Source: Physocladia obscura (lineage: Eukaryota; Chytridiomycota; Chytridiomycetes; Chytridiales; Chytriomycetaceae). From it: a stretch of DNA of 21,032 nt. Of this stretch, positions 9,781 to 20,524 are shown piece after piece (the stretch's first letter is position 1; each line of letters opens with the position of its first letter). A program made the position numbers and the translations under genes. Location: positions 1 through 21,032 of the forward strand of contig JADGJH010000324.1 of assembly GCA_027596945.1 (NCBI GenBank). The letters are read 5' to 3'. The notes beneath the pieces were generated by a model. It did not search any database, was not told where the DNA came from, and saw nothing but the letters and a program-made list of their open reading frames with translations.

Positions 9781-10629
9781 ATGAGCTCAAGCCCAACACC
9801 AGCAATGACGGACAGCGCCAGCAGCAACGGCGGCGACACGGACATTACAGGCTTCTGCTATTGCCCACCTGGCTGGGATGAACAGCGGCTGCGCGCCGGT
9901 CCCGATGCCGATGCCATTGCGTACGTTGCTTTTATTATTTGCCAATGGAGAATGCAAACATAAGTTAACCGTGTCTGGTCTCGTCTGCCAGCAAGATCGC
10001 CACCGATACGTTCACTGACATCGCATATATCAAGGAGAAGAATGCCATCCAGATCATTGGAGAGTCGCACGAGGAAGTCTATGCGGCGTAAGTGTTTTCG
10101 GCTCCCTTATCGATGAGTCATCGAACGCACCAACAAATTATCAATCAAAACAATCAACAGACAAACTAAGCTCAACGATATCTTCTTCCCAGTCATTGTT
10201 CGCTCTAAGAAACAATGGGCTCGTCCCGACAGACCCGGAAACTGGGGCCAGCGCCGAGATTCTGTTGCGGCGCCTGCCGGTTCGGCGATTCGTAAAATGA
10301 CGTCCATCTCCAATATTAATGGCTACAACAATGGCTACAATAATAACAACAACAATGGATATCAGAATGGATTCAACAATTACAACAATACGCAGCACCA
10401 AGACAACAACGGCTTTACGCAGGGGCAATTCCAACAACCGTGGTTGCAACAACAGGTGCTTAACATGGGATCATCGTTTTACGCGCACAGTGACTCAGGT
10501 TATCAGCGTCCAATGAGTCGTCCGGCGAGTCAACGTTCATCGGTTTCAGATTACAATAAACGCAACTCTTTTAACAACTACGGGCAGGAACAACCGATCT
10601 CACCTGCCTCTCCATTCGCAAGATGGTGA
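9781..10629 (+). CDS. Uncharacterised protein, possible KH-like N-terminal domain and Asn/Gln-rich tail
   Basis: Exons are 9781-9920, 9992-10087 and 10161-10629, with introns of 71 and 73 nt (GTACGT..CCAG and GTAAGT..ACAG). They join in phase to 234 residues. Residues 1-20 are Ser/Thr-rich. Residues 23-110 look like a folded, conserved part: GFCYCPPGWDEQRLRAGPDA, then IAYIKEKNAIQIIGESHEEV, AAQTKLNDIFFPVIV and WARPDRPGNWGQRRD. The I..I..(N)AIQIIG....V..AQ..L spacing resembles the second half of a KH RNA-binding domain, but no clear GxxG loop is seen, so this is a suggestion only. From about residue 125 on the protein is low-complexity, dominated by Asn, Gln, Tyr and Gly, with a Ser/Arg/Pro-rich end (SRPASQRSSVSDYN). 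That composition is typical of disordered, prion-like RNA-associated proteins. It is divergently transcribed from the IQGAP gene. Confidence 0.8.
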
Positions 10630-11750
10630 AACTGTGATAAAACAAACAAAAATAATAAGCACCTCTTGTTTGTTTCTCCTATTCCTCAAACTGTCTCGCC
10701 TGTCACCTCCATCACTTTCTTTCCGTTTTTTTTTTTTCAGTTAAAATTACCAGGCTTCCCCCTCTCATTGTTAACAACACGACATTTCCTCATAAACGCT
10801 TCACAATTTTCTTGTCATTCCATCATCTTCTCTGTTTAGCTGTTGGTATTTTTGTTGTTATGCGTTTCTATTGTGTGCTGTGTTTGTGGATATCCTGTTT
10901 CAATTTTTTTATCCTCTTTCCTGTTTCCCGTGTTTGTATCCTCTACCTACTCCCCTGTTCTGTGAGGTTTTCCTGATTCTTTTAGTTGACCTGTTTGAAT
11001 TTTTTGTTTTAGTCAAGCCTTATTTTTGGTGGTTCTTGTGAATTACTCCTCTACCCTCCCCCTGAGTTTTTTTGATGACTGCAAAGTTGCTTGAAAAATT
11101 CGTTTTTGGTCTATTATCCTTTTTGAAAATAAACAACTTTTGTTGATAGACTTTTGTTGGTACGATCGAAACAAATTTTTGTAACTTGACTCGAACGATT
11201 CAGGCGAAGGGTCGAATTCTCAGTGAGTTAACTATTTCCAAAGTGTTATAGACTTAACCATTTGCTTATCTACATCGGTTTATTCCAATGATGCAATCTT
11301 ATTGAATCTGAACACTGACCAACGTTTTTGGGTGACCTTTCTAACAACTGCAATAGCTTTCATTTTGCTGATCTCATTTTGACACGCCGCATTCTATTTA
11401 TTTGACTCCAACAGTACCCACTAATCGTGGTCGCCACGACTCCACCCATTCATTTACTGCAAAGCGTATTTTTGAAGCTTGGAATCAGGAATCTCTGGCA
11501 CTTTACATTATCATGCAATGCAAAATGCATAATGGTAACAGTTGTTGAAAAATACAAAACAATTGAAGGAAGTGTAGGATGAAATCGAGCAATTTTGTGC
11601 TTTCTTAGTAACAGAATAGTTATTTTTGAATTAACTTTGAAATAAAAAAGCATAAAATCTTGTATATTTAAATTAGAAAATTTTAACTTTGTTTGATACC
11701 ATCTGGCGAATCTCGATTCCAACAAAAAGCAAAAACAAAATGAAACTACG
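10630..11750. other. 1.1 kb gene-free gap between convergent genes
   Basis: This lies between the stop of the plus-strand Asn/Gln-rich protein gene and the stop of the minus-strand DLEC1-like gene. From about 10640 to 11100 the plus strand is strongly pyrimidine-rich (long T runs, CCTC and TTTCC blocks), which would suit a long 3' UTR. AATAAA at 11128-11133 could end that transcript. A TTTATT at 11397-11402 is AATAAA on the minus strand and could serve the DLEC1-like gene. A 6-bp perfect stem (TCGTGG/CCACGA, 3-nt loop) sits at 11425-11439. No tRNA, snRNA or credible open frame was found. Confidence 0.45.
11128..11133 (+). terminator. Possible polyadenylation signal AATAAA
   Basis: A canonical AATAAA hexamer lies about 500 bp after the stop of the Asn/Gln-rich protein gene, at the end of the pyrimidine-rich stretch and followed by TTTTGTTG-type U/GU-rich sequence. 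It is the best candidate for that gene's polyadenylation signal, but such hexamers also arise by chance in AT-rich DNA. Confidence 0.35.
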
Positions 11751-14700
11751 CTAATTTTCTTCAATTGTTCTATCATGACATAAAATTGGAATATTTTGCA
11801 CTGATCCATTTGTGAACAATATATTCAAATATCCTTTTGCAAATCCTTGAAAGCCCAAAAAATCTATTTCTCGCTTTCGTAATAGATCTAAACCAGCAAT
11901 TTCACTGCTCAAATTGTCTTCAACAGTTGTTGATCTCAAAATATCAGTGTCAATGCATTCAACAGCGATGCGAATCATTTCCATTGGATTTAATTCGTAA
12001 ACTATATTGCTTGGCAAATCGTCAACTTCTTCTCCAAGTGGTGGCAGCTTTTTTTGTTTTTCAGACATATTTAAAACAGTAATGGTGGTCGGTCTAGCAG
12101 CTGTTGGGGTTGCGAACGGCATGTTTAAGCGTGTAGGAGCTTCAGAAGCTAACTGAGATGTGCTTAATTCCGCGCTTAATGCACGAGTGGAAGAAGATAC
12201 AACAGCACTTATTGGCCTCGAGCTGACCAATGATGGCAGAACCGATTCATTCATTTTTATTGGTATTTTTTTGTTGAATTTGTTGGTTGAAAGATGTGGT
12301 GTTTGTGGCTTTTCGACATGGATAATTTTGAAAACGTCACTAGAAGAGGCATTAATTTGAAAAGAGCATATAGTTTCTGACTTGTTTCGCAAATGGATCA
12401 TCGTAATGGGTGATTCTTCGTCTGTAAAAATTTTTGCCTCATTTTCCAATTGAAGTGGATATTTCATTTGATAATTGTTTGTGCCACTATTCCTCGTCTC
12501 ATATGAAAAAATGTTTGCATTAATTGAATTAACTTGTTGATCAAAAATAAAGACGCTTGGTGAGTTTTGATGATCTGAAACAATTCTTTGCTGTATTTTC
12601 TGAAAATACTCCTTCTTTTCTCTGTTATGCTGAGCTTGAAAACTTACAGCTCCCTTATTTGCCTGCTGTAGTGCTTCAGCCAAAATTTTATTATCTTTGA
12701 GTCGGTTGAACCAAACAGCAGAATTTTTCCGTGATACTTGGCCCGTAGCATCTTTTACCATGACATCTTCTTCAAAAATCAAGTTTGGTTCGACAACTTT
12801 CGCTTGAACAAGAAGCCGCACTTTACGAATTCTTGGAAGTGCGAATCCTTCTGGGAAAGGTATTTGTGCTTTTTCAAGTCTTTTCATTGGCGCCAACAAA
12901 TTTTGTTCAAAACCATTATCTTCGAAAAATGGATCTTCAAGTTGTTTTCGATCTGGAGCTGGGGAATACGTCACACTTCCATCAGGTTGTATGTAGCCAA
13001 CATCTGCCACCAGTAAAGATTTATAATAACCAGTCTCATGAGCACAAAATGAAATTCTAGCAGATACAATTTTGAAGGCAGGAATAATCATTGGCGCAGG
13101 CTGTATCACAACCGGAGAAGTCAGCGGATTATTAGTTATAAGCTCGTCAAGAAGCATGTTATCGATTTCATCGTTACTTGGCGTAGATAATGTGTTTTGC
13201 TGGGCTGTGACAGAAGAAAGTGGCTGACGCTTCGTAAATATGTTCCAACGCAAAAATATTGTTCGAGGAGATTGGTTTTCCACCAGAATTTCTTTCTTTA
13301 TAACTTGTGCAACACTAGCGCTATCTAAAAAGCTTGTATCATTCAGCTGGTTCAGAACAACAGAGACTCTAGATTTTTTGAAAGTGTGATGTTCATTTTC
13401 ACCAAATGGTGGAAGTGGTAGTCTTATTCTATGCTGGACAATTTGCGTGCCAAAATTAATACGATCAACTTTGCTCTGATTTTTTGAAACCACCAGCTGA
13501 GCTCCTGAAAATTTCACAGGAACTCCATCAACGCCCATTGTAAGGGGAATAATTTTACGGATCCATGGTCCGACCTCAAACACCAAGTTGTCAGAATACA
13601 TTCCTACCAAATTATTGTAAGATGTGACAGTGATTTTCACCAAACTAAAAGGATTTAATATTCCATGGCTTGGTGTAGGATGAAATGCCACACCACGCCC
13701 TTCTCGAAGAACTTGGTTCGTTTTTGCAATCCTTTGGCGAACAATGGTAACATTTTCCAACCATTGCTTTCCAGTAGCTGAATTAAACCCAATTTTTGGC
13801 TTCTCTGTTGGCCTTAAAATAAGCTTCTGGGGCCCTGTTTTTATTTTAATGGTTGAAATCAAACAAAACAAAACCAAACCAAATAATAGCACATACTTGC
13901 TTGAGTACCTTTTTCACTAACTTCGTCTGCTATCCATTGATTCACATCCAAAGCAGAATAGTTTTCAATCCAAATTCGATACGGAGATGCAATGGCTGAC
14001 TTGTTTCTAATTATTAACGTTCGCGTTCGACTTTCAAAAATTGGGCAATCGTTCCCAAAGTCCAATTTCAAGTTTTCACCCTCTAAATCAGGATTTTCTG
14101 CAACTTTCATCTGAACGGCAAATCCAAAAACATCTGCGGTCAATGCGGCTAGAACAATGCCTCCATTTTGAACCATTCCATCAATAACACATTCAAATTC
14201 AACAGTTTGCGCCATTTCAATTTCCTTAAAGACAATTATTGCTGAAATTAATTTTGTTTCTAAAGGATTCAATTCACCGTGTGTACTTTCAAATTGTACT
14301 GTGAAATTTTTGCAGTTGTAAATTTTCGTATTCCAAAGGAATTTAGTTTTTAGCATCGTCATATTCTTGAGAGCCATATCAAAATTAAATGGTACGTTCA
14401 CATATGCAATACAATTTCCTGTCGTATCTATTGTAACATACGGCGTTTGAACTTCCGCAAGCATATTCACTGCTGTGACTACTGCTTTACGATTTCCGCG
14501 TAAAATTTCGCATGTAAGTATTCCTCGAAATGATTGATACCATGTTGGAATAAAAACGAGTTTGATTTTTTTGCTCTCTCCGGGTAACAGTGTTGCATTT
14601 GAATCTGAAAAACTTATATACCAAGGCTCCAGTTGAGTTTTACTGAAATTATTATCTTCGACACTGGAAAATGCAAGCAGTTGATATGCGATTGTGTATT

Positions 14701-17700
14701 TTGAGCTATTAGTCAGCGTAATTGACGCAGACGCGAACATTCCAAGTGCTATCAAACCAAAGTTAATAAATTCGGAATCAAATATTAAGTCAGCTGGATT
14801 TATTCCAACTTCTGCAATTACTGGAATTCTTATCAGCGGTCCAATTTTATTTGCAATTTTACAAAGTAGAACTCCGTTAATTTTACCTGATTCAAAAAAA
14901 TAAGCAATATATTATCGATGAAAAAAAAATCTAACAAACCAGGAAATAGCCCTTTCATAAATACTTTAAAGCTTAAAGATTCTCCTGGCTGCACAATCAT
15001 TGAATCATGCTGCAAAATTGATAAGTCCAGAATTTCGTTGTCAATTTCTTCGAGTACCCATTCATATGTAACCGGAGAAATGCTCGAGTTGAAAATCGCA
15101 ATGTGAGTGCACCTTATTTCATTTATATAAACGATTCCAGGTATTAAAATTAGTTCCGGTTTCACTTGAACACTATAATTTAATCCTTGTCCATTCAAAA
15201 ATATTTCTAAAACGCATTCTTGTTCGATTTTGAATGTGTCATCATTAGAGTCGATGATTTGAAATCCATTATTGTCCTGTAAAATACGACTACCTTCTTC
15301 CAAAAGCAGTAGCCTCCCAATAACGTCATATTTTTTTACCCGACTTGGTGTAAAAGTAATCTCAAAGACAATTTCAGAATTTGGATTGAATTCACCACTT
15401 TCAGGAAAGAACGCAAAAGCATCGCTCAATGACAAATTTGAATCAAAAGAGGATACAGAGTAGTTTTTTTGCTTTTCGGGATTAAATCCTGGATTGTCGA
15501 CTGGGACCCACACAAACGGCAGCTTTAGACGGCTTAAGTTTCGAACAGTTAAATTCAATTTTGTAGTTGCAGCCAAATTTTGATTTCCGAAAATAAACTT
15601 AACTCCTTTAATATCAAATACATCCTCGTCCAAGACTCTCATATTTGATGGAACACATTGCGTTATTTTAACTGATGCTTTTTGAATATTTGCTCGAACT
15701 GGGAGCTCCAAAACTTGGCAATTGTCGCATGCAATGTAAAACTTAGCTTCGGCAAACACTGATGCAAGAAGTTCGTCGTCAATCAAAGCAGCATTATATT
15801 TAACAGTTATTTCGGCAGATTCTCCATGAGTCAATGCAAAATATTTTGGAGATATTTCAAATGAATCTTTGATCAATGGATTAAACTTTGGATGAGATGA
15901 CTTGTTTAAAATAGCAGCAATATATTGCGCCTCTTCTTCATACTGGCCAACATCCGCGAACATTTGCGCAACGTCAATTCCATCGAATTTATCGAGAATC
16001 ATGAAACGTCCTGTTCCGCCAACATTCTTAAATTTCCATCTCCTGATTGCAACAAATCCATCTCTGCAAGGCCCACAATGCAAAACATCTGGTATAGTAA
16101 GTTCTGGCGCAGCTCGTGTTCCACTCAACAATATCGTGAATGGTTCAAATATTAATCCTGAACAAGTCACACCTGATTCAGTAAAAACTATGAGAAGCTG
16201 CTCATAGTTTGCTAAAGTCTTTGGAAAAAATTCTACATGATACTGACAGCCCATACCGGGTGCCACCAGTCCGTCTCCTGAAGCTGGACTTGACATCATA
16301 GTGATATTGAAAAATTTTGAATATTCATAGGGAGGTGGGACACTTAATCTGAACCGAACCGAATGCGAGCTACGGTTTTTGATGGTCAATATTTTGGAAT
16401 ATTTTTGAAATGGCAGGTAATTTGTGAATGATATTGATGATGGAATTGCAACAATTCCACCACCCATTGATTTCAATGCTTTGTTTGTTGATTCAGTAGA
16501 TGAAATAGTAGGGTTCGTAGAAGCTGGCATAGTGTCATCTCGCAAAATTCCAATACAATCAATTGGAATAGCTTTGGGAAACCGTGGATTCCTTAAAAAA
16601 TTCAGTCTAGTTCTCATTGCTTTTAACAACTTAGCCTCATTTTCATTGAATGGTTTCATCGAATTTGTTTTTGGGTGAAAAATAATCTTTCTAGGTTCCA
16701 AGGCACCTCTTGGAGTATATTGATCAGATTGAATCTCTGACGCATCCACCTCAAGAACACCAGGTACGTTGCAGTTATCGCTTAAATTAATTTTGTTGAT
16801 CCAATTATTTTTTAGGCCATTATCCATTCGACTGATCATGACGTTCCGAATTTGATTGAATATTCCCAATGTTGGAGCACCAAGCTGAAGAAGTTCTGTA
16901 ATATCGATAAGTGCTTGTGCGTAAAAAATAAGAGTTCATTGAACCAAACCGTAATCAGATATATAATCAATCTTTGGCAATCTGAGAACAGGAAATTTAA
17001 GTCCACTATCTTGGGCGTAATCAGAGAAAACCGTCGAAACCATCATTGATTTACTGCGTATGTAATTTCTTTCACTTTTCACCCATTCCACATTTTCGGA
17101 GGCTGCTGATATTTTGAAATTCAAAGTTCCGATTCTAGCGATTATATCTTCGCGTTCACGGATAATTTTTGACACCCAGTCTGATTTCATGGCAAGAGAT
17201 TCTCTTAAGGTTTCAAGGCATTGTTCAGTATTTGCAATTTTTAGGAGAACTTCGCTCACAAATATAGGTGTCAGATTGAAAGAAGGATCAGAAAACAATT
17301 GCCGCCATTTCTTTAAATCTTCGTCATTTGAGATCATGAGCAGGTTATTTGACAGCGTATTTGCTTCAGCTAATTCTCCAAAAATCGGTAAAGCTCCGTG
17401 TTGGGCAGCGACTAAAGATAGCAAGGTAACATTTTCTTCGCCTATTATAACACCCGTTCTAGGATCTCTAATGTTCGAACCGGCCAAAATGAAGCTGGAA
17501 TTACTCTTTGCTATTTTTGCAGTAGATAATTTTAGTTTTGTTGTCGATGCACTCAATTTATTCGATGAGGAGCTTTTGAGAGTTTTCCCTGGAGTTAAAT
17601 TTTTTGGAGTATTCGTTTGCTTATTGTTTGGAGTTACAGGATTTGAGGTTTCTGTGCTCGGCAAACCCTGAGATTAATTTTAACCGTAAATCTGAGCTTT

Positions 17701-18231
17701 TAAATATTAAAATTCATTGAAAACCTTATTTGCACCGACTAGTGACTCAAGCGCTTTGACTTGAATGTCAGCCCAATTTTTTAAGTACGCAATTGTCTCT
17801 TGGCGCTGAGTTTCCAACAAGGAAAGATTCTCACTGAATTCTAATGATACTCCTTTAGGCAGTTTTTCTGGCGATTGGTCAATTTCTTTTATCCATGGAA
17901 CGTTGATCGATGAATAAGAGCTGGATTGTAAATTTTTTGCCCGATGAGTGATTTGAGACAGCTCAATATTGGAACGCGATAATGCATCAAGTTTTGACCG
18001 AATCAGGCTATTATTTGCCATTTTAGAAGGAGCATGTGCAAAGCCGCGGACGACTTTTTTGGCTAAAGGATCTGCAGCAGGATCAAAATGGCCCTGACGC
18101 GACTTGACCGATGGAACTGAACCCCACTTGCGCAAACTCTTTTTTAAAATATTTTCATCAACAGCAAGTCCGTCACCGGGCTCATTGATGATTGGGAGAA
18201 GGGATTGTGGAACTGTTGTTGAAGCTGACAT
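11751..18231 (-). CDS. DLEC1/CFAP81-like ASH-domain axonemal protein, five exons
   Basis: This is a very large protein of immunoglobulin-like ASH/MSP beta-sandwich repeats, the type found in axonemal proteins. Exons are 18231-17725, 17667-16950, 16895-14940, 14886-13897 and 13834-11751; introns are 57, 54, 53 and 62 nt. They join in phase to 2084 residues (human DLEC1 is about 1755). Features shared with DLEC1 as I remember it include RTRLNFLRNPRFPKA near residue 510, GLVAPGMGCQYHVEFFPKTL near 615, the IPDVLHCGPC...FKNVGGTGRFMIL block, YIACDNCQVLELPV, and GVAFHPTPSHGILNPFSL...YSDNLVFEVG in exon 5. The first 500 residues are polar and helical with no recognised domain. In exon 4 a second donor 12 nt upstream (13909/13908) keeps frame; GTATGT at 13896 is preferred. 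The ATG has A at -3. Its likely role is in the zoospore flagellum; naming it as the ortholog is inference. Confidence 0.88.
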
Positions 18232-18497
18232 TTTCCTTTATTTCTTTGGAAAATTGATGGCAATCCACCAGATTATCGGGTCGCGCTGGCCACATCGTCC
18301 GCAACAAAACCGGTTTCATACTGCAGAACAAAACGACACATCGAAATTCTGATATCGGCAGTCGTAGCAATCGTTGCGTTATCCGTGTCAGTATCAGCAT
18401 CAGCATCCTCATCAGTATTGGCCAGTTCAGGTTCTGGTTCCGGCTAGCTTTATATCGCTGCTATTTGTGCCGCTCGCACAGCTAAAACCCGTTCTAT
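18232..18497. other. Region upstream of the DLEC1-like gene
   Basis: This stretch is less AT-rich than other intergenic DNA and must contain the DLEC1-like gene's promoter. A short imperfect triplet repeat based on TCA/GCA lies at about 18386-18414. On the minus strand 57 codons are open (about 18443-18272) and encode an acidic run (PEPEPELANTDEDADADTDT), bounded by an in-frame TAG and ending in TAA. Reading it as an exon would need an upstream partner that I could not find. TTTATATC at 18450 is the only TATA-like motif noticed. Confidence 0.3.
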
Positions 18498-19215
18498 ATG
18501 AACGATTTAGGACTCGAGGCGTTGCTCCTGACGGTCAAACTTCCTGGATATGATTTGTCATCTGTAGTTGAAAATTTTCCTTGCTTTTCGACTTTCTGAA
18601 CGGCATTTGGTTCACGATCAGTGGCCGTTTACGTAACGGAACAACGATACATAGCGAGATCATCTTCAGTCGATTTTTTTTCTTTGCGTTGGCGTCATTA
18701 TTGCGGCGAGAGCCACTGCATGCCGTATAAATATTTTTGGTGAAGATACACTCACTGTTTGCAACGGTAAAGTGCCAACTTTCCACAACAAAGAACTCGG
18801 TGTTGGTGATGGCGATTTCGCTGCAGCAGAAGCTATATGTCTTCCAAAATACACGTCCCGTGTTGATGCTTTCTGTTTTACAAAGACAAGTTTCATGTTT
18901 CCAAAGGCTATAGCAGACAGTCTTCTTAATCATCTTAAGTTACTGTCATATTCAATTCTGTTGCTGTTGAAGCCAAAGGAGACGTAAATTTTGAAGGGCT
19001 TAGTTGTTAAAGATATTAATATTTAAACAAATATTTGGCGAACGTTGAATGTTTATTACGACATCCCAAGTATGGACTTTTTTAAAGGAGCAACGATTGT
19101 GCTGCACGTAGATGGATATATCAAAGTAGTTGGAGAAATTTCAGTTATAAATGTTGAACGTTGGCAACGTACAAGCAAACGATATCATGCAGTCATAACG
19201 GCGGCAGCAAGCTGA
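18498..19215 (+). CDS. Possible three-exon gene of unknown function (tentative)
   Basis: This is a tentative model. Exons 18498-18563, 18670-18983 and 19071-19215 use GT-AG introns of 106 and 87 nt and join in phase to 174 residues. The middle exon has the most coding-like codon pattern (for example GKVPTFHNKELGVGDGDFAA), preceded by a hydrophobic stretch like a signal peptide or membrane anchor (FFLCVGVIIAARATA). The last exon gives MDFFKGATIVLHVDGYIKVV and ends HAVITAAAS. No family is recognised. Against the model: introns are longer than in the neighbours, and near 18940 a shift of one base gives an equally coding-like continuation (VAVEAKGDVNFEGLSC, then stop). A frameshifted pseudogene or a different splice pattern is therefore just as likely. 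If real, it would be transcribed divergently from the DLEC1-like gene. Confidence 0.25.
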
Positions 19216-19459
19216 TGTAGGGTCGCACTTGTCGGCGAACGTTGGCTTAAAGCGAATACCGCATATTTTTTTTTTTTTTTAAAACTCTCAAGAAATTCGA
19301 ATGTTAACAGGGAGAATGAGTGTAACTATCCAATAACCGCAAACCGCAATTTTAAATAATCCTGTGACAAATATAGTCACGTGATAGAAATTAAGTGACG
19401 AAAATTTTGACAAAAAATTTGCAAAGAAGGGGTGGAAAAGAAAGAAAACTCCAACTGCG
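19216..19459. other. Short intergenic region upstream of the LRR gene
   Basis: The stretch carries a run of about 16 T at 19266-19281 followed by AT-rich DNA, and leads directly into the F-box/LRR gene. The poly-T tract could be a nucleosome-excluding promoter element or slippage-prone simple sequence. No gene is seen. Confidence 0.4.
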
Positions 19460-20524
19460 ATGGATAGGGACAAAACTACTCTGGATCGCCTTCCATTAGA
19501 AATTCTGCAGCAGATATTTTGCTACATCACACCTCAACAAGCGTACAAGTTCATTCGGCTTTGCCGGCAAATCTTTTTTGCAATCTCAGACCCGTTCTTT
19601 TGCAGAATGAACATGTTGAATTTCGAACGATTCTATTTGCGCCCAACCACTCCACCAAGAACAGCAACTCCACAGAGTCCTGAATTCCGGTCGTATCAGC
19701 AAATGGACAGATACGCTCCGAAGAGAATGGATATCCTGCTCATGACTTCTTGGCCGCTCGCGTTCAAAGTTGCGTACGTCGATATCAACCGCATAGGATT
19801 TTTCAAGTTTAATATTCACGGGTATAATCTTGGAGTAACGATTCCGTCCTTTTTTGGAGAAATGGAATATCTTACCGTTCTTCAACTGTCTCAAGACAAT
19901 CTTCACGGCGAAATTCCAGCAATCTTGGGAACACTCAGCCACCTAAGGGAGCTGGACTTGAGTGAAAACGCACTGACCGGACAGATACCAGCTGAATTGG
20001 GAAACTTGTCAAATCTCAAAACGCTTGAACTGCATGTCAATAAACTGACAGGTTCAATTCCACCAGATTTGGCGAGATTATCGAGTATTGAATTGATCAC
20101 GCTTGATATGAATCAGCTTTCGGGAGAAATTCCACGCGAATTATGCATCAGCGCAACCACACTCAAGACTCTTTCACTTTCCGGGAACGAGATTTCTGGC
20201 GAGATTCCAGAGGAGATTGGGAACTTGGTTGCTTTGACGGAGCTTTTTCTAGGCAGAAACAAGCTCGTTGGACAAATTCCGGCCTCGATTAGTATTCTCA
20301 AGAATCTCGAGTCATTAAGGCTTGAAGAAAACCCCGGCATTACAGGACCTGCGCCAGACGATCTTTTGAATTGCAGAAATTTGATAACTTTGGAGCTGTG
20401 GGGAACGAACGTGGAGAGACAAATACCAGAGACGTGGCATTTTAAAACGAACGAGCGGTTGTATTCTTTATTTAGTAACACTTTTGTTTTGAAAGGAGTT
20501 GGTCGTTTTAATCCAGAACTATAA
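19460..20524 (+). CDS. F-box-like protein with plant-type leucine-rich repeats
   Basis: This single-exon gene gives 354 residues. Residues 8-45 (LDRLPLEILQQIFCYITPQQ...RLCRQIFFAI) match the F-box pattern that docks to Skp1 in SCF ubiquitin ligases. A Pro/Thr-rich linker (about 61-85) follows. About eight 24-residue leucine-rich repeats then run from about 115 to 330 with the plant-type consensus LxxLxLxxNxLxGxIPxxL, for example LRELDLSENALTGQIPAELG and LKTLELHVNKLTGSIPPDLA. There is no signal peptide or membrane segment, so unlike plant LRR receptor kinases this should be cytosolic, presenting substrates for ubiquitination; that role is inferred. The ATG at 19460 is the first in the frame and places the F-box at the N-terminus. 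Such F-box/LRR proteins are, to my knowledge, numerous in chytrid genomes. The C-terminus (FNPEL) ends shortly after the last repeat. Confidence 0.88.
   Translation: MDRDKTTLDRLPLEILQQIFCYITPQQAYKFIRLCRQIFFAISDPFFCRMNMLNFERFYLRPTTPPRTATPQSPEFRSYQQMDRYAPKRMDILLMTSWPLAFKVAYVDINRIGFFKFNIHGYNLGVTIPSFFGEMEYLTVLQLSQDNLHGEIPAILGTLSHLRELDLSENALTGQIPAELGNLSNLKTLELHVNKLTGSIPPDLARLSSIELITLDMNQLSGEIPRELCISATTLKTLSLSGNEISGEIPEEIGNLVALTELFLGRNKLVGQIPASISILKNLESLRLEENPGITGPAPDDLLNCRNLITLELWGTNVERQIPETWHFKTNERLYSLFSNTFVLKGVGRFNPEL

Noticed and set aside
11285..11322. A possible C/D-box snoRNA (TGATGC and CTGA motifs close together).
   Set aside because: The C box is imperfect, the spacing is too short for a guide, and there is no terminal stem.
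11450..11809. A 119-codon minus-strand open frame overlapping the end of the DLEC1-like gene.
   Set aside because: It overlaps the last codons of the real gene in another frame and lies mostly in its 3' UTR. Composition is that of AT-rich noncoding DNA.
14694..16678. Several plus-strand open frames of 60-100 codons across the DLEC1-like gene.
   Set aside because: They lie antisense to long conserved exons and show no family resemblance of their own.
18386..18414. TCA/GCA triplet repeat as a microsatellite.
   Set aside because: The repeat is short and imperfect, and can equally be explained by the acidic open frame on the other strand.
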